Of a stretch of DNA of 64,000 nucleotides, positions 1 through 7,936 are shown in pieces. Below the pieces are notes generated by a model that did no database searches, was not told where the DNA came from, and saw only the letters and a program-made list of their open reading frames with translations. Made by a program: the position numbers and the translations under genes. This DNA is from Brumimicrobium salinarum (lineage in GTDB: Bacteria > Bacteroidota > Bacteroidia > Flavobacteriales_D > Crocinitomicaceae), in the NCBI RefSeq assembly GCF_002844555.1, contig NZ_PJNI01000001.1, positions 372,001 to 436,000 of the forward strand, in the 5' to 3' direction. The stretch's first letter is position 1; each line of letters begins with the position of its first letter.

Positions 1-734
1 TCGACGATGCGATTTGGTTGCCCAATTATAGCGAAGTCAACGCAAAAGTTCACCGATTAAAAGCCTATTGGAAAGTTAAATACTGCATGAAATGGGCACA
101 TCAATTAACGGTTGGAAACGAATATTTAGCCAATTATGCTCAAACTTTCAACAATAATATATCGATCATTCCAACAACCATAGATTTAGAGAATCACCAT
201 AATTTAACGACCAATTACGATAAAAATCCTGTTGTAATCGGCTGGACAGGAACACAAACTACCTTAAGATATTTAGATGAACTTATTCCTGTTTTATCTG
301 AATTAGAAAAAGAATATGATTTTGTTTTTCGCGTAATTTCCAATGAAAAACCGCAATTCGATTTAAAGTCTCTTGAGTTTATCCCTTGGAATAAGACCAC
401 AGAAATAAAGGATTTAGCCGAAATTCAAATTGGCGTGATGCCACTTGTAGAAGATCAATGGTCGAAAGGTAAATGTGGATTTAAAGCCTTGCAATACATG
501 GCGCTCGGAATTCCCTCCATTTTGTCTCCTGTAGGTGTGAATAACAAAATAGTTAAAGATGGTCTAAACGGCTATCTATGCTCTTCTACTGATGAATGGA
601 AAGCGCGTTTGGTGGCTTTAATTACTAATCCCGAACTGCGGAAGTCAATTGGTCAAGCTGGAAGAAAAACCGTGGAGGAAAAGTATTCTGTGGAAAGTAA
701 TTATGGAAAGTATTTGGAGGTTTTGGGTGGGTGA
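1..734 (+). CDS. Glycosyltransferase family 4 (C-terminal part, 5' end outside window)
   Basis: The reading frame is open from base 3 and reads DDAIWLPNYSEVN before the first possible start (TTG at 18), so the gene begins upstream of the window. The visible part is the C-terminal nucleotide-sugar-binding Rossmann half of a GT-B enzyme: a VIGWTGTQTTLRYL segment starts the second domain, and SKGKCGFKALQYMALGIPSI is the family-4 motif that contacts the donor sugar nucleotide. It should transfer a sugar to a surface polysaccharide or lipid on the cytoplasmic face of the membrane; donor and acceptor cannot be told. It ends 85 bases before a convergent peptidase gene, with a shared hairpin terminator between them. 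Confidence 0.85.
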   Translation, partial: DDAIWLPNYSEVNAKVHRLKAYWKVKYCMKWAHQLTVGNEYLANYAQTFNNNISIIPTTIDLENHHNLTTNYDKNPVVIGWTGTQTTLRYLDELIPVLSELEKEYDFVFRVISNEKPQFDLKSLEFIPWNKTTEIKDLAEIQIGVMPLVEDQWSKGKCGFKALQYMALGIPSILSPVGVNNKIVKDGLNGYLCSSTDEWKARLVALITNPELRKSIGQAGRKTVEEKYSVESNYGKYLEVLGG

Positions 735-762
735 TGTTTGAAAATAAATAAACGTAACAATA

Positions 763-812
763 CCATAAAACAGGTAGAAATGCACGGCCGTGAATCTCTA
801 CCTGTTTTATGG
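763..812. terminator. Bidirectional hairpin terminator between convergent genes
   Basis: Two 16-base arms (763-778 and 797-812) are perfectly complementary around an 18-base spacer. The arms carry A-runs and T-runs (AAAACAGG and CCTGTTTT), so either strand gives a stem with a T-containing flank. The spacer itself contains the 10-base palindrome CACGGCCGTG (783-792), making a nested structure. It sits between the glycosyltransferase and the M42 peptidase, which converge here. Confidence 0.8.
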
Positions 813-818
813 CGATAA

Positions 819-1871
819 CTATTTAAACTCCCAATCATACCCATCTATTTCCGAAACACAAGCAATCAACAAATCAATACTGCGTTGAATATCTTCTTTG
901 TGTGCCATTTCAATCACTTGATGTAAATGTCTTGTGGGAATTGAAATTGCTCCAGCTACTGAACCTCCTTCGGTCATGCGCTGAATTCCAGCAGTATCTG
1001 TTCCTCCAGCAGTAAGAATTTCAGGTTGCCATTTAATGTTGTGACTGTCTGCAGTTTTTTTCATGTATTCAACCATTCTAAAGTCGGCAATAGTTGACGC
1101 ATCCATAATTTTAATGGCTGTTCCTTCTCCTAAAGAAGTGATTTTTTCATGCGCTGCTGCTCCAGGTAAATCGTAGGCAATTGTGGTGTCTAATCCAAAT
1201 CCAAAATCGGGTTTAATGTTTAAAGCGGCAACATTCGCTCCTCTAATTCCTACTTCTTCTTGAACAGTAAATACGCCATAAACGTCATAAGGAACTTCTT
1301 TGTCTTTGAGGTTTTTTAAAGTTTCAATTAAAATAAAAACCGCCAAACGATTATCTAAAGATTTTGAATTTACACAGTCACCCATTTCCACAAAAGAGCG
1401 TTCTCTTGTAATTGGATCTCCAACTTTTATCAATGCCTCAACTTCCTCCTTAGATCGACCCGTGTCAATGAAAAAGTCCGTTGTTTTTGGATTCTTCTTG
1501 CGCTCTTCTGGTGACATTACATGAATAGGTTTGGCCGCCATTACGCCTAAAACATCTTCTTTTCCATGAATTAAAACACGCTGAGCTGTCAATGTTTTTG
1601 GATCAAATCCACCCAAGGTGTGAAAACGAATAAATCCTTTGTCGTCAATATGCGTTACAATGAAACCAATTTCGTCCATGTGTGCACCAATCATTACTTT
1701 CTTGTCAGATTTTCCGCGTTTTATGGCGTAGATATTTCCCATATTATCGAGTTCCACCTCATCGACAAGTGGTTTTATTTCATCTAAAATTAAGCTGCGT
1801 ATTTTTTGTTCGTATCCTGGTGCTCCAGGTGCTTGACAAACTTTTTCAAGTAAAGATAAATTCAAACTCAT
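819..1871 (-). CDS. M42 family metallopeptidase (FrvX/endoglucanase-type aminopeptidase)
   Basis: A 350-residue cytosolic protein of the M42 family, which forms large tetrahedral di-metal aminopeptidases that trim peptides. Expected metal ligands are visible: H64 in IGAHMDEIGF, D173 in SLDNR, the catalytic pair E205/E206 in QEEVGIRGA, D228 in GLDTT and H317 near the end (RHLHQVIE). GGTDTAG is also conserved. Length is normal. Its ATG overlaps the end of pdxA by four bases (1868-1871), so the two are translationally coupled and probably co-transcribed. The family was once misnamed endoglucanase; peptidase is the better call. Confidence 0.93.
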   Translation of the reverse strand: MSLNLSLLEKVCQAPGAPGYEQKIRSLILDEIKPLVDEVELDNMGNIYAIKRGKSDKKVMIGAHMDEIGFIVTHIDDKGFIRFHTLGGFDPKTLTAQRVLIHGKEDVLGVMAAKPIHVMSPEERKKNPKTTDFFIDTGRSKEEVEALIKVGDPITRERSFVEMGDCVNSKSLDNRLAVFILIETLKNLKDKEVPYDVYGVFTVQEEVGIRGANVAALNIKPDFGFGLDTTIAYDLPGAAAHEKITSLGEGTAIKIMDASTIADFRMVEYMKKTADSHNIKWQPEILTAGGTDTAGIQRMTEGGSVAGAISIPTRHLHQVIEMAHKEDIQRSIDLLIACVSEIDGYDWEFK

Positions 1872-3040
1872 TTTCTATCGTTTTTAGGCTTTCTACTTTC
1901 TCTTTGTGGTCTTTTTGGTAAAGGATTTTCATTAATTTCTTTAATAAACTTACGCGTTCTGTAAATATCAACTGCTAAATATATAGCACTGCGCATAGAC
2001 TGTTCGTTTGCATCTCCCTTTCCAGCTATATCAAAAGCAGTTCCATGATCTGGAGAAGTTCTTACGATGGGTAATCCCGCAGTAAAATTCACTCCATCGT
2101 CAAAAGCCAATGATTTAAAACCTGTTAATCCTTGGTCGTGATACATAGCTAAAACTCCGTCAAAATCGGCGTATTGTCGACTTCCAAAGAAACCATCAGC
2201 GGGATAAGGTCCAAAAGCTAAAATTTTTTCTTCCATTGCTTTTTGAATTGCTGGAGTAATTTCTTCGTATTCTTCATTGCCCATTTCTCCTTTTTCTCCA
2301 GCATGTGGATTAAGTCCTAAAACGGCAATTCTCGGACGAACAATGCCAAAGTCCTTCTTTAAACTTTTGTTTAACTCTTCAATTTTCTTGAGAATTTTAT
2401 CTTGTTTAACATCCTCAATAACTTGTTTTAAAGGAATATGACTGGTAACGAGTGCTACTCTTAATTCTCCTGAAACCATCATCATTAAGGCATCTTCTTT
2501 TCCAGATAAATCGGCTAAATACTCTGTATGACCCGGAAATTTAAATCCTGCCTGATGAATTGTTTCTTTGGAAATAGGTGCGGTAACCAAAACATCAATT
2601 TTTCCTGCGGCTAAATCTTGCGTTGCTTTTTCTAGCGATAGAAAGGCATATTTTCCGCCAGTTTCTAGCGCTTTTCCTAGTTGAACATCCACTTTTTCAT
2701 CCCAACAAGAAACAATGTTTACTTTTTTATCAATGGCATCTGTGGCGTCAGTTACACGCTGGTAATTAAATAAATTATCGTTGATCGCTTTCTTGTGAAA
2801 AGCCATTGTTTTGGTAGAACCGTAAATTATTGGCGTACAATCCACTAAAATTTCATTATTTCTAAGCGATTTTATAATTACCTCCGGTCCTATTCCGTTG
2901 ATATCTCCAATTGAGATTCCAACCCTAACTGGTTTTCTAGTTGATTTTAATGTTGTATTTTCTTTCGGTCTATTGTTTTGCATATTGATTTTTTTGTTCC
3001 ACGTTATAAAATATGGAAATTCTTCGTTTGACGTACGCAT
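1868..3040 (-). CDS. pdxA: 4-hydroxythreonine-4-phosphate dehydrogenase
   Basis: PdxA oxidises 4-phosphohydroxy-L-threonine with NAD+ in the DXP-dependent pyridoxal phosphate pathway. Family signatures are clear: GISIGDINGIGPE at the start of the domain, the metal-site histidines in HTEYLADLSG, TSHIPL and YHDQG, LNPHAGEKGEMG, and PDHGTAFDIAGKG near the C terminus. The first methionine (ATG at 3038-3040) adds 19 residues not expected in the family, and a second ATG ending at 2983 would give a more usual 371-residue product. However, a -7 element at 3072-3079 would leave only about a 26-base leader before the upstream ATG, so the start is undecided. It is translationally coupled to the M42 peptidase gene. 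Confidence 0.93.
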   Translation of the reverse strand: MRTSNEEFPYFITWNKKINMQNNRPKENTTLKSTRKPVRVGISIGDINGIGPEVIIKSLRNNEILVDCTPIIYGSTKTMAFHKKAINDNLFNYQRVTDATDAIDKKVNIVSCWDEKVDVQLGKALETGGKYAFLSLEKATQDLAAGKIDVLVTAPISKETIHQAGFKFPGHTEYLADLSGKEDALMMMVSGELRVALVTSHIPLKQVIEDVKQDKILKKIEELNKSLKKDFGIVRPRIAVLGLNPHAGEKGEMGNEEYEEITPAIQKAMEEKILAFGPYPADGFFGSRQYADFDGVLAMYHDQGLTGFKSLAFDDGVNFTAGLPIVRTSPDHGTAFDIAGKGDANEQSMRSAIYLAVDIYRTRKFIKEINENPLPKRPQRESRKPKNDRK

Positions 3041-3071
3041 TCATGAATAAAATAAAACGAAGTTCTATTCA

Positions 3072-3079
3072 CAAAAATA
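3072..3079 (-). promoter_or_regulatory. -7 promoter element upstream of pdxA
   Basis: On the minus strand the bases read TATTTTTG, the Bacteroidota primary-sigma -7 element (TAnnTTTG). Transcription would start near 3066, just before the upstream pdxA ATG at 3040. No -33 TTG at the usual spacing was seen. Confidence 0.5.
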
Positions 3080-3116
3080 ACAATTAGTTGGAGATAATAC
3101 TTAAGCCGCAATGGCA

Positions 3117-3794
3117 TTACATACCTTTAGCTTTTCGATAACGCGGTTTTTTGAAGCCCCATTGATGTTTTTTCTTGGTAAATTTTCTTTGTCTGCTATT
3201 AGATCGCTCGGCAAATTTGTATATTACTCCAAAATGATGATGAAGATAATCATATTCTTCGGTGTAAATTTCGGGTAACAGCCCAATTTTTCCAGTCGTT
3301 CGCCACTGAACACCAATCCCACCAAAAATCATTATGTTAACACCGGCACCAATATTTCCACTCAGCATATTTTGTGGCCAAACCGCTTCCCTACCAGTAT
3401 ATCCAATTCCTGCAAATACAAAAGGATCTATAATTTGTTGACGCATTAAAAATCCAAAACTGTATTTAAAATTTCCACTAAAAGCAAATGCTTTTCCTGA
3501 TCTTGTTGTGTCTTTATTAATGGTTTTACCCAATTGATATTCATTATAGGACGCCATAAAATCAATACTCATTCCTTTTTGCATATAGAAATCAACGTTT
3601 ACAGCGGAAGGAAAAACAGGTATATTCCAAGAGTTTTTAACATCGAAAAGGTTTTTATATCGATATCCATCATCTTCCATGATGTTCCAATTGATACCTA
3701 CCATCCAAGAGTAAGGTTTTATTTTCTTAAAATTTTGCGAAAATAAAACACTCGATATCGTAATAAAAAATAAAGCGGTAGATATTTTTTTCAT
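3117..3794 (-). CDS. Putative outer-membrane beta-barrel protein
   Basis: A 225-residue protein with a clear signal peptide (MKKISTALFFITISSVLFSQ, cleaved after about residue 19). The mature part has alternating aromatic and glycine-rich strands (for example FAFSGNFKYSFGF, NIGAGVNIMIFGGIGVQW) typical of small Bacteroidota outer-membrane barrels, and ends in a very basic tail rich in K and R. I do not recognise a specific family. It lies 23 bases after the CotH-like gene in the same direction and is probably co-transcribed with it, so it may help anchor or export that protein; this is inference. Confidence 0.6.
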   Translation of the reverse strand: MKKISTALFFITISSVLFSQNFKKIKPYSWMVGINWNIMEDDGYRYKNLFDVKNSWNIPVFPSAVNVDFYMQKGMSIDFMASYNEYQLGKTINKDTTRSGKAFAFSGNFKYSFGFLMRQQIIDPFVFAGIGYTGREAVWPQNMLSGNIGAGVNIMIFGGIGVQWRTTGKIGLLPEIYTEEYDYLHHHFGVIYKFAERSNSRQRKFTKKKHQWGFKKPRYRKAKGM

Positions 3795-3817
3795 ATTAAA
3801 TATGGATTTATTAGTGT

Positions 3818-6139
3818 TTATTTCTCCATGTAATTTGCCAAAATAATAAAAAATAAGATAATGATGATAAGTGCACTAATGATTCCATAAAAAAGAAAAG
3901 TGTTACTTATTAATTGACTTCTTTCATTCTCCTTTTCTTCCTTATTTGCTTTTATTACAGAAATATCAGTTAATCCAGGTGTTGGTTCTTTTTCTATCCA
4001 AAATTGCGGATGGTTGACATTAACTTCGTGATGTATATTGTGAAAACTATATTGTTCATTGGTAGGTTTAGGTAAATTTTGAAGAGACAAAGATTGTATT
4101 TTATATTCTTGGTAATCAAATAGTTTGAATGCTCTATTATTTACATTAAAACCAAAAGGTATATCACCAAATACGGTAATATTTTTATCATATTTTTGAT
4201 AGAAATATTGTTTGTTTTCTACTAAAACAATTGAACTATGTGGCAAAATATTTGCGTTTGAAGAAAAGGTATAAATGTTTATATTATTTTTATTTTTCAC
4301 CTTCCAATTGTTTAGATTAATGGTATCTTTTGAGCGATTATAAATTTCTATCCATGAGGTGTTTTTTTCATTTTTATTTGCAATATAAACTTCTCTGATG
4401 ATTAATTTATGGGCATAATTAGGTGCTTCTTTTGGTTTAAAAATAGGTGAAATTAGTATTTCATTTTTCTGCACACGTATTTGTTTTATTTGGGTGTGAT
4501 CAGTACTATTTTTCCAACCTACAAATTCGAAATTATCAGCGGGTAAAGCTTCAACTTGAATCGGTATACTCTTAAAATAATCACCTTTAAAATTTTGATC
4601 CAACAATAAAGAATTTACTTTAACTTGTCCACCTTCACTAGCTTCATACTTCACTTCAAAGGTGTTATGTAAATTAAAATAGGATTTTAAATGTTTGAAT
4701 GCAATTGATGGTCTGTGTTTTATAAATTTTTGAAGTCTTTGAATACTTCTATCGTATCTTAACTGTGAAATATCCCATCTTTTGAGGTGAAAAGGTATTT
4801 CATTCATCATTTCATGGGTTAGCTTATGGAGTTCTTTATGGGCAGATTGTGGATTAAAATAGGTATTTAAGGCATCCATGTAATAATTAATAAATCTTAT
4901 TTGGATTTGGTTATTGCTCAGTAATTTTCTCAATAAAAGGGTATATTCAGTTGGATATTGAATATCTGTATTTTTATCTGCGGTAAATAATTGTAAAGAA
5001 TTTTCCAGGTGCTTTTCTTCATCAAAAATATTCATACCCATATCTAAATCAAAAAGTACAGTTTTGAAAGGTGTATTCTTTTTAAAATCATTGTATAATC
5101 GAATATTTCCAGCGGCATCAGAATTTCCTAAAATAATTTGTAGGGTACTATAAATCAAATAATCATCAATATCAATTACATTTTGAATTTGTTGGATATC
5201 ATCTTGATTTAAACTTTTTCTGGTTTCCAAAAACTTCATTAAATCATGATAGTTTTTCAAAATTTTAGGCGGACCGTCTTGCACTTTTTTAGGGGGTCGA
5301 ATAATGCCTACATCATCCTTTGGTATTCCATGATGTGCATGAATAAAATGTTCATTTATTTTTTCTCTCAAATTATAAATTCCCCAATATTTACCGTTAA
5401 TATAAACAGCAACAGGTCTATATTCTTGAAATGACAAACCACTTTTTTTGCTTACTTGTGTTGCAAAAACATCTCGAATATGTGCTCCTTTCATATCTCC
5501 TCCAGCATTTCTGAGAATGAAATTCTTATATTTTTGAAAGGGCAATTGCGGAAATAATGGATATCGAAAACGATTATCACCATATTTTTTTCGGGCATAA
5601 ATAGCGAATGATTTTTGTGGCATACTAACACTATACCCTCCAAAAATTTTTATTCCTGCAGCTTGGGAAAAAGCTTTTTTATTTTGATCTATGAATTCAA
5701 CATGAATCGGTTTTTCAATGTCTTTCCAAAAATTTGCACCTTTAAATGGTGCATCTTTATCTGCACAACACCCCATTTCATAAATACCATTTTGTTTATC
5801 GAATAAATGATTTGGATCTGTGATTATAGAAAAAAATGGTAAGGTTTGTTTTCTTGAAGTAATGTAGGTGTTTGAGGTATAATAAGGCTGTTGACCTTCT
5901 TTAAAAATTGCAAAATACAAAGCTTCATCTCCTTTAATATTAAGTATACCAGAAACTTTTTCAGACTGCTTAGTTGGTAGTGTTCCGTCTCTACTTACAT
6001 ATACTTCAAAACCTTTTGGAATATGAACAACAACTTGTTTTAATCCAGGATAATTACCACCTGTAGGATTAAATACAACTTCATTCTGCGCATATACCTG
6101 AAAAATGATTAAAGAAAATAGAATTAAAATTACCCGCAC
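3818..6139 (-). CDS. CotH kinase-like protein with chitobiase C-terminal-type, lamin-tail and C-terminal membrane segments
   Basis: A 773-residue exported protein. Order of parts: signal peptide (1-17); a chitobiase/hexosaminidase C-terminal-type beta domain (about 20-95, VVFNPTGGNYPG and VYVSRDGTLPT); a CotH domain (about 140-450) with KIFGGYSVSMPQKSFAIYAR, LRNAGGDMKGAHIRD, YINGKYWGIYNLREK and the acidic metal motif LFDLDMGMN; a bacterial repeat-like beta segment; a lamin-tail domain (about 585-700, IREVYI to WIEIYNRSKDTINLNNWKV); and a hydrophobic helix at the extreme end (about 748-770) followed by NYMEK. CotH proteins are atypical surface kinases or structural cell-surface proteins. A C-terminal membrane anchor instead of a T9SS sorting domain is unusual for such a protein. 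Confidence 0.8.
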   Translation of the reverse strand: MRVILILFSLIIFQVYAQNEVVFNPTGGNYPGLKQVVVHIPKGFEVYVSRDGTLPTKQSEKVSGILNIKGDEALYFAIFKEGQQPYYTSNTYITSRKQTLPFFSIITDPNHLFDKQNGIYEMGCCADKDAPFKGANFWKDIEKPIHVEFIDQNKKAFSQAAGIKIFGGYSVSMPQKSFAIYARKKYGDNRFRYPLFPQLPFQKYKNFILRNAGGDMKGAHIRDVFATQVSKKSGLSFQEYRPVAVYINGKYWGIYNLREKINEHFIHAHHGIPKDDVGIIRPPKKVQDGPPKILKNYHDLMKFLETRKSLNQDDIQQIQNVIDIDDYLIYSTLQIILGNSDAAGNIRLYNDFKKNTPFKTVLFDLDMGMNIFDEEKHLENSLQLFTADKNTDIQYPTEYTLLLRKLLSNNQIQIRFINYYMDALNTYFNPQSAHKELHKLTHEMMNEIPFHLKRWDISQLRYDRSIQRLQKFIKHRPSIAFKHLKSYFNLHNTFEVKYEASEGGQVKVNSLLLDQNFKGDYFKSIPIQVEALPADNFEFVGWKNSTDHTQIKQIRVQKNEILISPIFKPKEAPNYAHKLIIREVYIANKNEKNTSWIEIYNRSKDTINLNNWKVKNKNNINIYTFSSNANILPHSSIVLVENKQYFYQKYDKNITVFGDIPFGFNVNNRAFKLFDYQEYKIQSLSLQNLPKPTNEQYSFHNIHHEVNVNHPQFWIEKEPTPGLTDISVIKANKEEKENERSQLISNTFLFYGIISALIIIILFFIILANYMEK

Positions 6140-6207
6140 AATGCATCATTTAGTTTTGATCTAACCGAAAAACGATTAAAAGTAATGTATAAATTTAGTA
6201 AAATTGA

Positions 6208-7320
6208 TTACCTATGAATCTTTAAGTGCTGATATTTATTGATTGTATTTCCTACCTCATCTTCTGCAACAATGATATAAACATAAGTTCCAGCTTCAAT
6301 AGGTGTACCGTTTAAATCCATTCCATTCCATTTAAAATCTGGATTGTTACTGGAATAAACCACTTTCTGATTTTTATTGAGTACGGTGATTTGGAAAGTT
6401 TTTAGACCTTGAGACTTAATAAACAGAAAATCATTTTTACCATCTCCATTGGGTGTAAAAACATTTGGTAACTCCCCTATTTCTCCTTGTACTAAAATTT
6501 CAATTTCAGTAAATTTACTTATTTGCTCTTCACCAACTTGTACATGTAATTCTACCAAATATTTACCTGGATTTGGATAAAAATGTTCAACTCGCGGCGT
6601 ACGTTTAATGGTTCCATCATCAAAATCCCAAGTTATTTGAGCTTCTTTTGGAAGATGCTTAGCTTGAAAATTAACATATTGATTTTTGGATTGATCTATC
6701 TCAATGGTAACTGAACTTAAATCAATACGCTTTTCTTTTTCTATAGTTTTTGGCGATGGTTCTTCTTGTGTCGCTAAATTTGATTTTTGTTGATTCGTAT
6801 TTTCAGCTTTAGTTGCTTTACTGTTTTCTTCATTTCGAAGATTTTGTTCTTTACTCTTATGGTTCTCCGCAACAACTTTTTGATCCTTTTGATGTAAAGT
6901 TTCTACTTTTTCTGGACTTTCAATGACTTGATTTTCAGATTGAGGTGTCGTTTGAGGAGTTTTCTTGTATGTTTTTTCTGATTTATTTTTGTTTTCAAAT
7001 TTTACTTCACTTGTTTCTTTTTCAAGTTTTTCCTCACCAACAAGATTTTCTTCTTTAATTATTTTTTGTGTTGATGTTTGCGACTCCGTAGCATTTTCAT
7101 TTGAGTTAACGAACATAAAAGCACCAACCGTAATAACAGATAATGTAGCAATACCAATCACCAGCTTACCAGCAATACCAATAGAACTACCTGCACCAGA
7201 TGCAGCAGCAGAACTACTTATTCCTGATTGAACAGCCTTCCATAAATTAGGATTTACCTTAGCTTGGTAATTTCCCAATTCTTTTTGGAACAATTCTTTT
7301 ATTTCGTCTTTATCGCTCAA
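6208..7320 (-). CDS. Single-pass membrane protein, probable anti-sigma factor, with PKD and CHU_C (type B sorting-like) domains
   Basis: 370 residues. The first 50 residues are cytoplasmic-looking (MSDKDEIKELFQKELGNYQ), followed by one membrane helix (about 50-72), a long K/E/Q-rich linker (about 75-200), a PKD beta-sandwich (about 205-275, ITWDFDDGTIKRTPRVEHFY) and a C-terminal CHU_C domain (LPNVFTPNGDGKNDFLFIKS ... AGTYVYII). The start overlaps the end of the ECF sigma gene by 11 bases, the usual arrangement for an anti-sigma factor. There is no signal peptide, so the PKD and CHU_C parts should sit in the periplasm on an inner-membrane anchor. CHU_C normally directs proteins through T9SS, so its use here may be sensory. 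Confidence 0.75.
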   Translation of the reverse strand: MSDKDEIKELFQKELGNYQAKVNPNLWKAVQSGISSSAAASGAGSSIGIAGKLVIGIATLSVITVGAFMFVNSNENATESQTSTQKIIKEENLVGEEKLEKETSEVKFENKNKSEKTYKKTPQTTPQSENQVIESPEKVETLHQKDQKVVAENHKSKEQNLRNEENSKATKAENTNQQKSNLATQEEPSPKTIEKEKRIDLSSVTIEIDQSKNQYVNFQAKHLPKEAQITWDFDDGTIKRTPRVEHFYPNPGKYLVELHVQVGEEQISKFTEIEILVQGEIGELPNVFTPNGDGKNDFLFIKSQGLKTFQITVLNKNQKVVYSSNNPDFKWNGMDLNGTPIEAGTYVYIIVAEDEVGNTINKYQHLKIHR

Positions 7321-7846
7321 TTTTATATTTTTTCAATGTCTTTCTTAGCACAGATTTAGCACGTGAGTATTGTGATTTTGAAGTACTTTCTGAAATATTT
7401 AAATGCTTAGCTATTTCTTTATGACTATAACCTTCAATCGCAAACATGTTAAAAACAATGCGGTAACCTTCAGGCAATAATTGTACAATTTTCATCAAAA
7501 CTTCAGCTTGTAAGCGTTCTTCTGCATCACTTTTTTGAACAATTTCCAATGGAGAATCATCTAATTCAATGTTGGTTTGCTCTTTTTTGTATTTTCTTAT
7601 GTGATCTAAAGCAGTATTTACTACAATTCGTCTAATCCATCCTTCCAAAGAACCTTTGTGCTCAAATCGATGAATATTTTTATACACCTTGATAAATCCA
7701 TCCTGAAGAATATCCTCCGCTCTTTCTTTATCTTTGATGTACCTCATAGCAACTCCCAACATTAAAGGAGAAAAACGATTGAACAACTCGCGTTGTGCTT
7801 TAGCGTTTCCAGAAATACATTTCTGTACTAAGGTTTTATCATCCAT
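7310..7846 (-). CDS. ECF-type RNA polymerase sigma-70 factor
   Basis: 178 residues with the two domains of group 4 sigma factors: region 2 at about 20-90 (FNRFSPLMLGVAMRYIKDKE, AEDILQDGFIKVYKNIHRFE, WIRRIVVNTALDHIRK) and region 4 at about 115-170 (LPEGYRIVFNMFAIEGYSHK, EIAKHLNISESTSKSQYSRA). It should direct RNA polymerase to a small regulon. The overlapping downstream gene encodes the likely membrane anti-sigma partner. No TAnnTTTG element was found immediately upstream, so the operon may be autoregulated from a different promoter type. Confidence 0.93.
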   Translation of the reverse strand: MDDKTLVQKCISGNAKAQRELFNRFSPLMLGVAMRYIKDKERAEDILQDGFIKVYKNIHRFEHKGSLEGWIRRIVVNTALDHIRKYKKEQTNIELDDSPLEIVQKSDAEERLQAEVLMKIVQLLPEGYRIVFNMFAIEGYSHKEIAKHLNISESTSKSQYSRAKSVLRKTLKKYKIER

Positions 7847-7886
7847 TTTTATTCACATTCTATAGACTACAATATTACATAAAAGG

Positions 7887-7917
7887 TTGCAGCAATAAAA
7901 AAAGCCTGTTAATTTTG
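7887..7917 (+). promoter_or_regulatory. Promoter of the thioredoxin-fold protein gene
   Basis: TTG (7887-7889), 20-base spacer, TAATTTTG (7910-7917). Both elements fit the Bacteroidota consensus TTG-N(17-23)-TAnnTTTG. The start codon follows at 7937. Confidence 0.65.
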
Positions 7918-7936
7918 AATTCTGATACACAACGAT

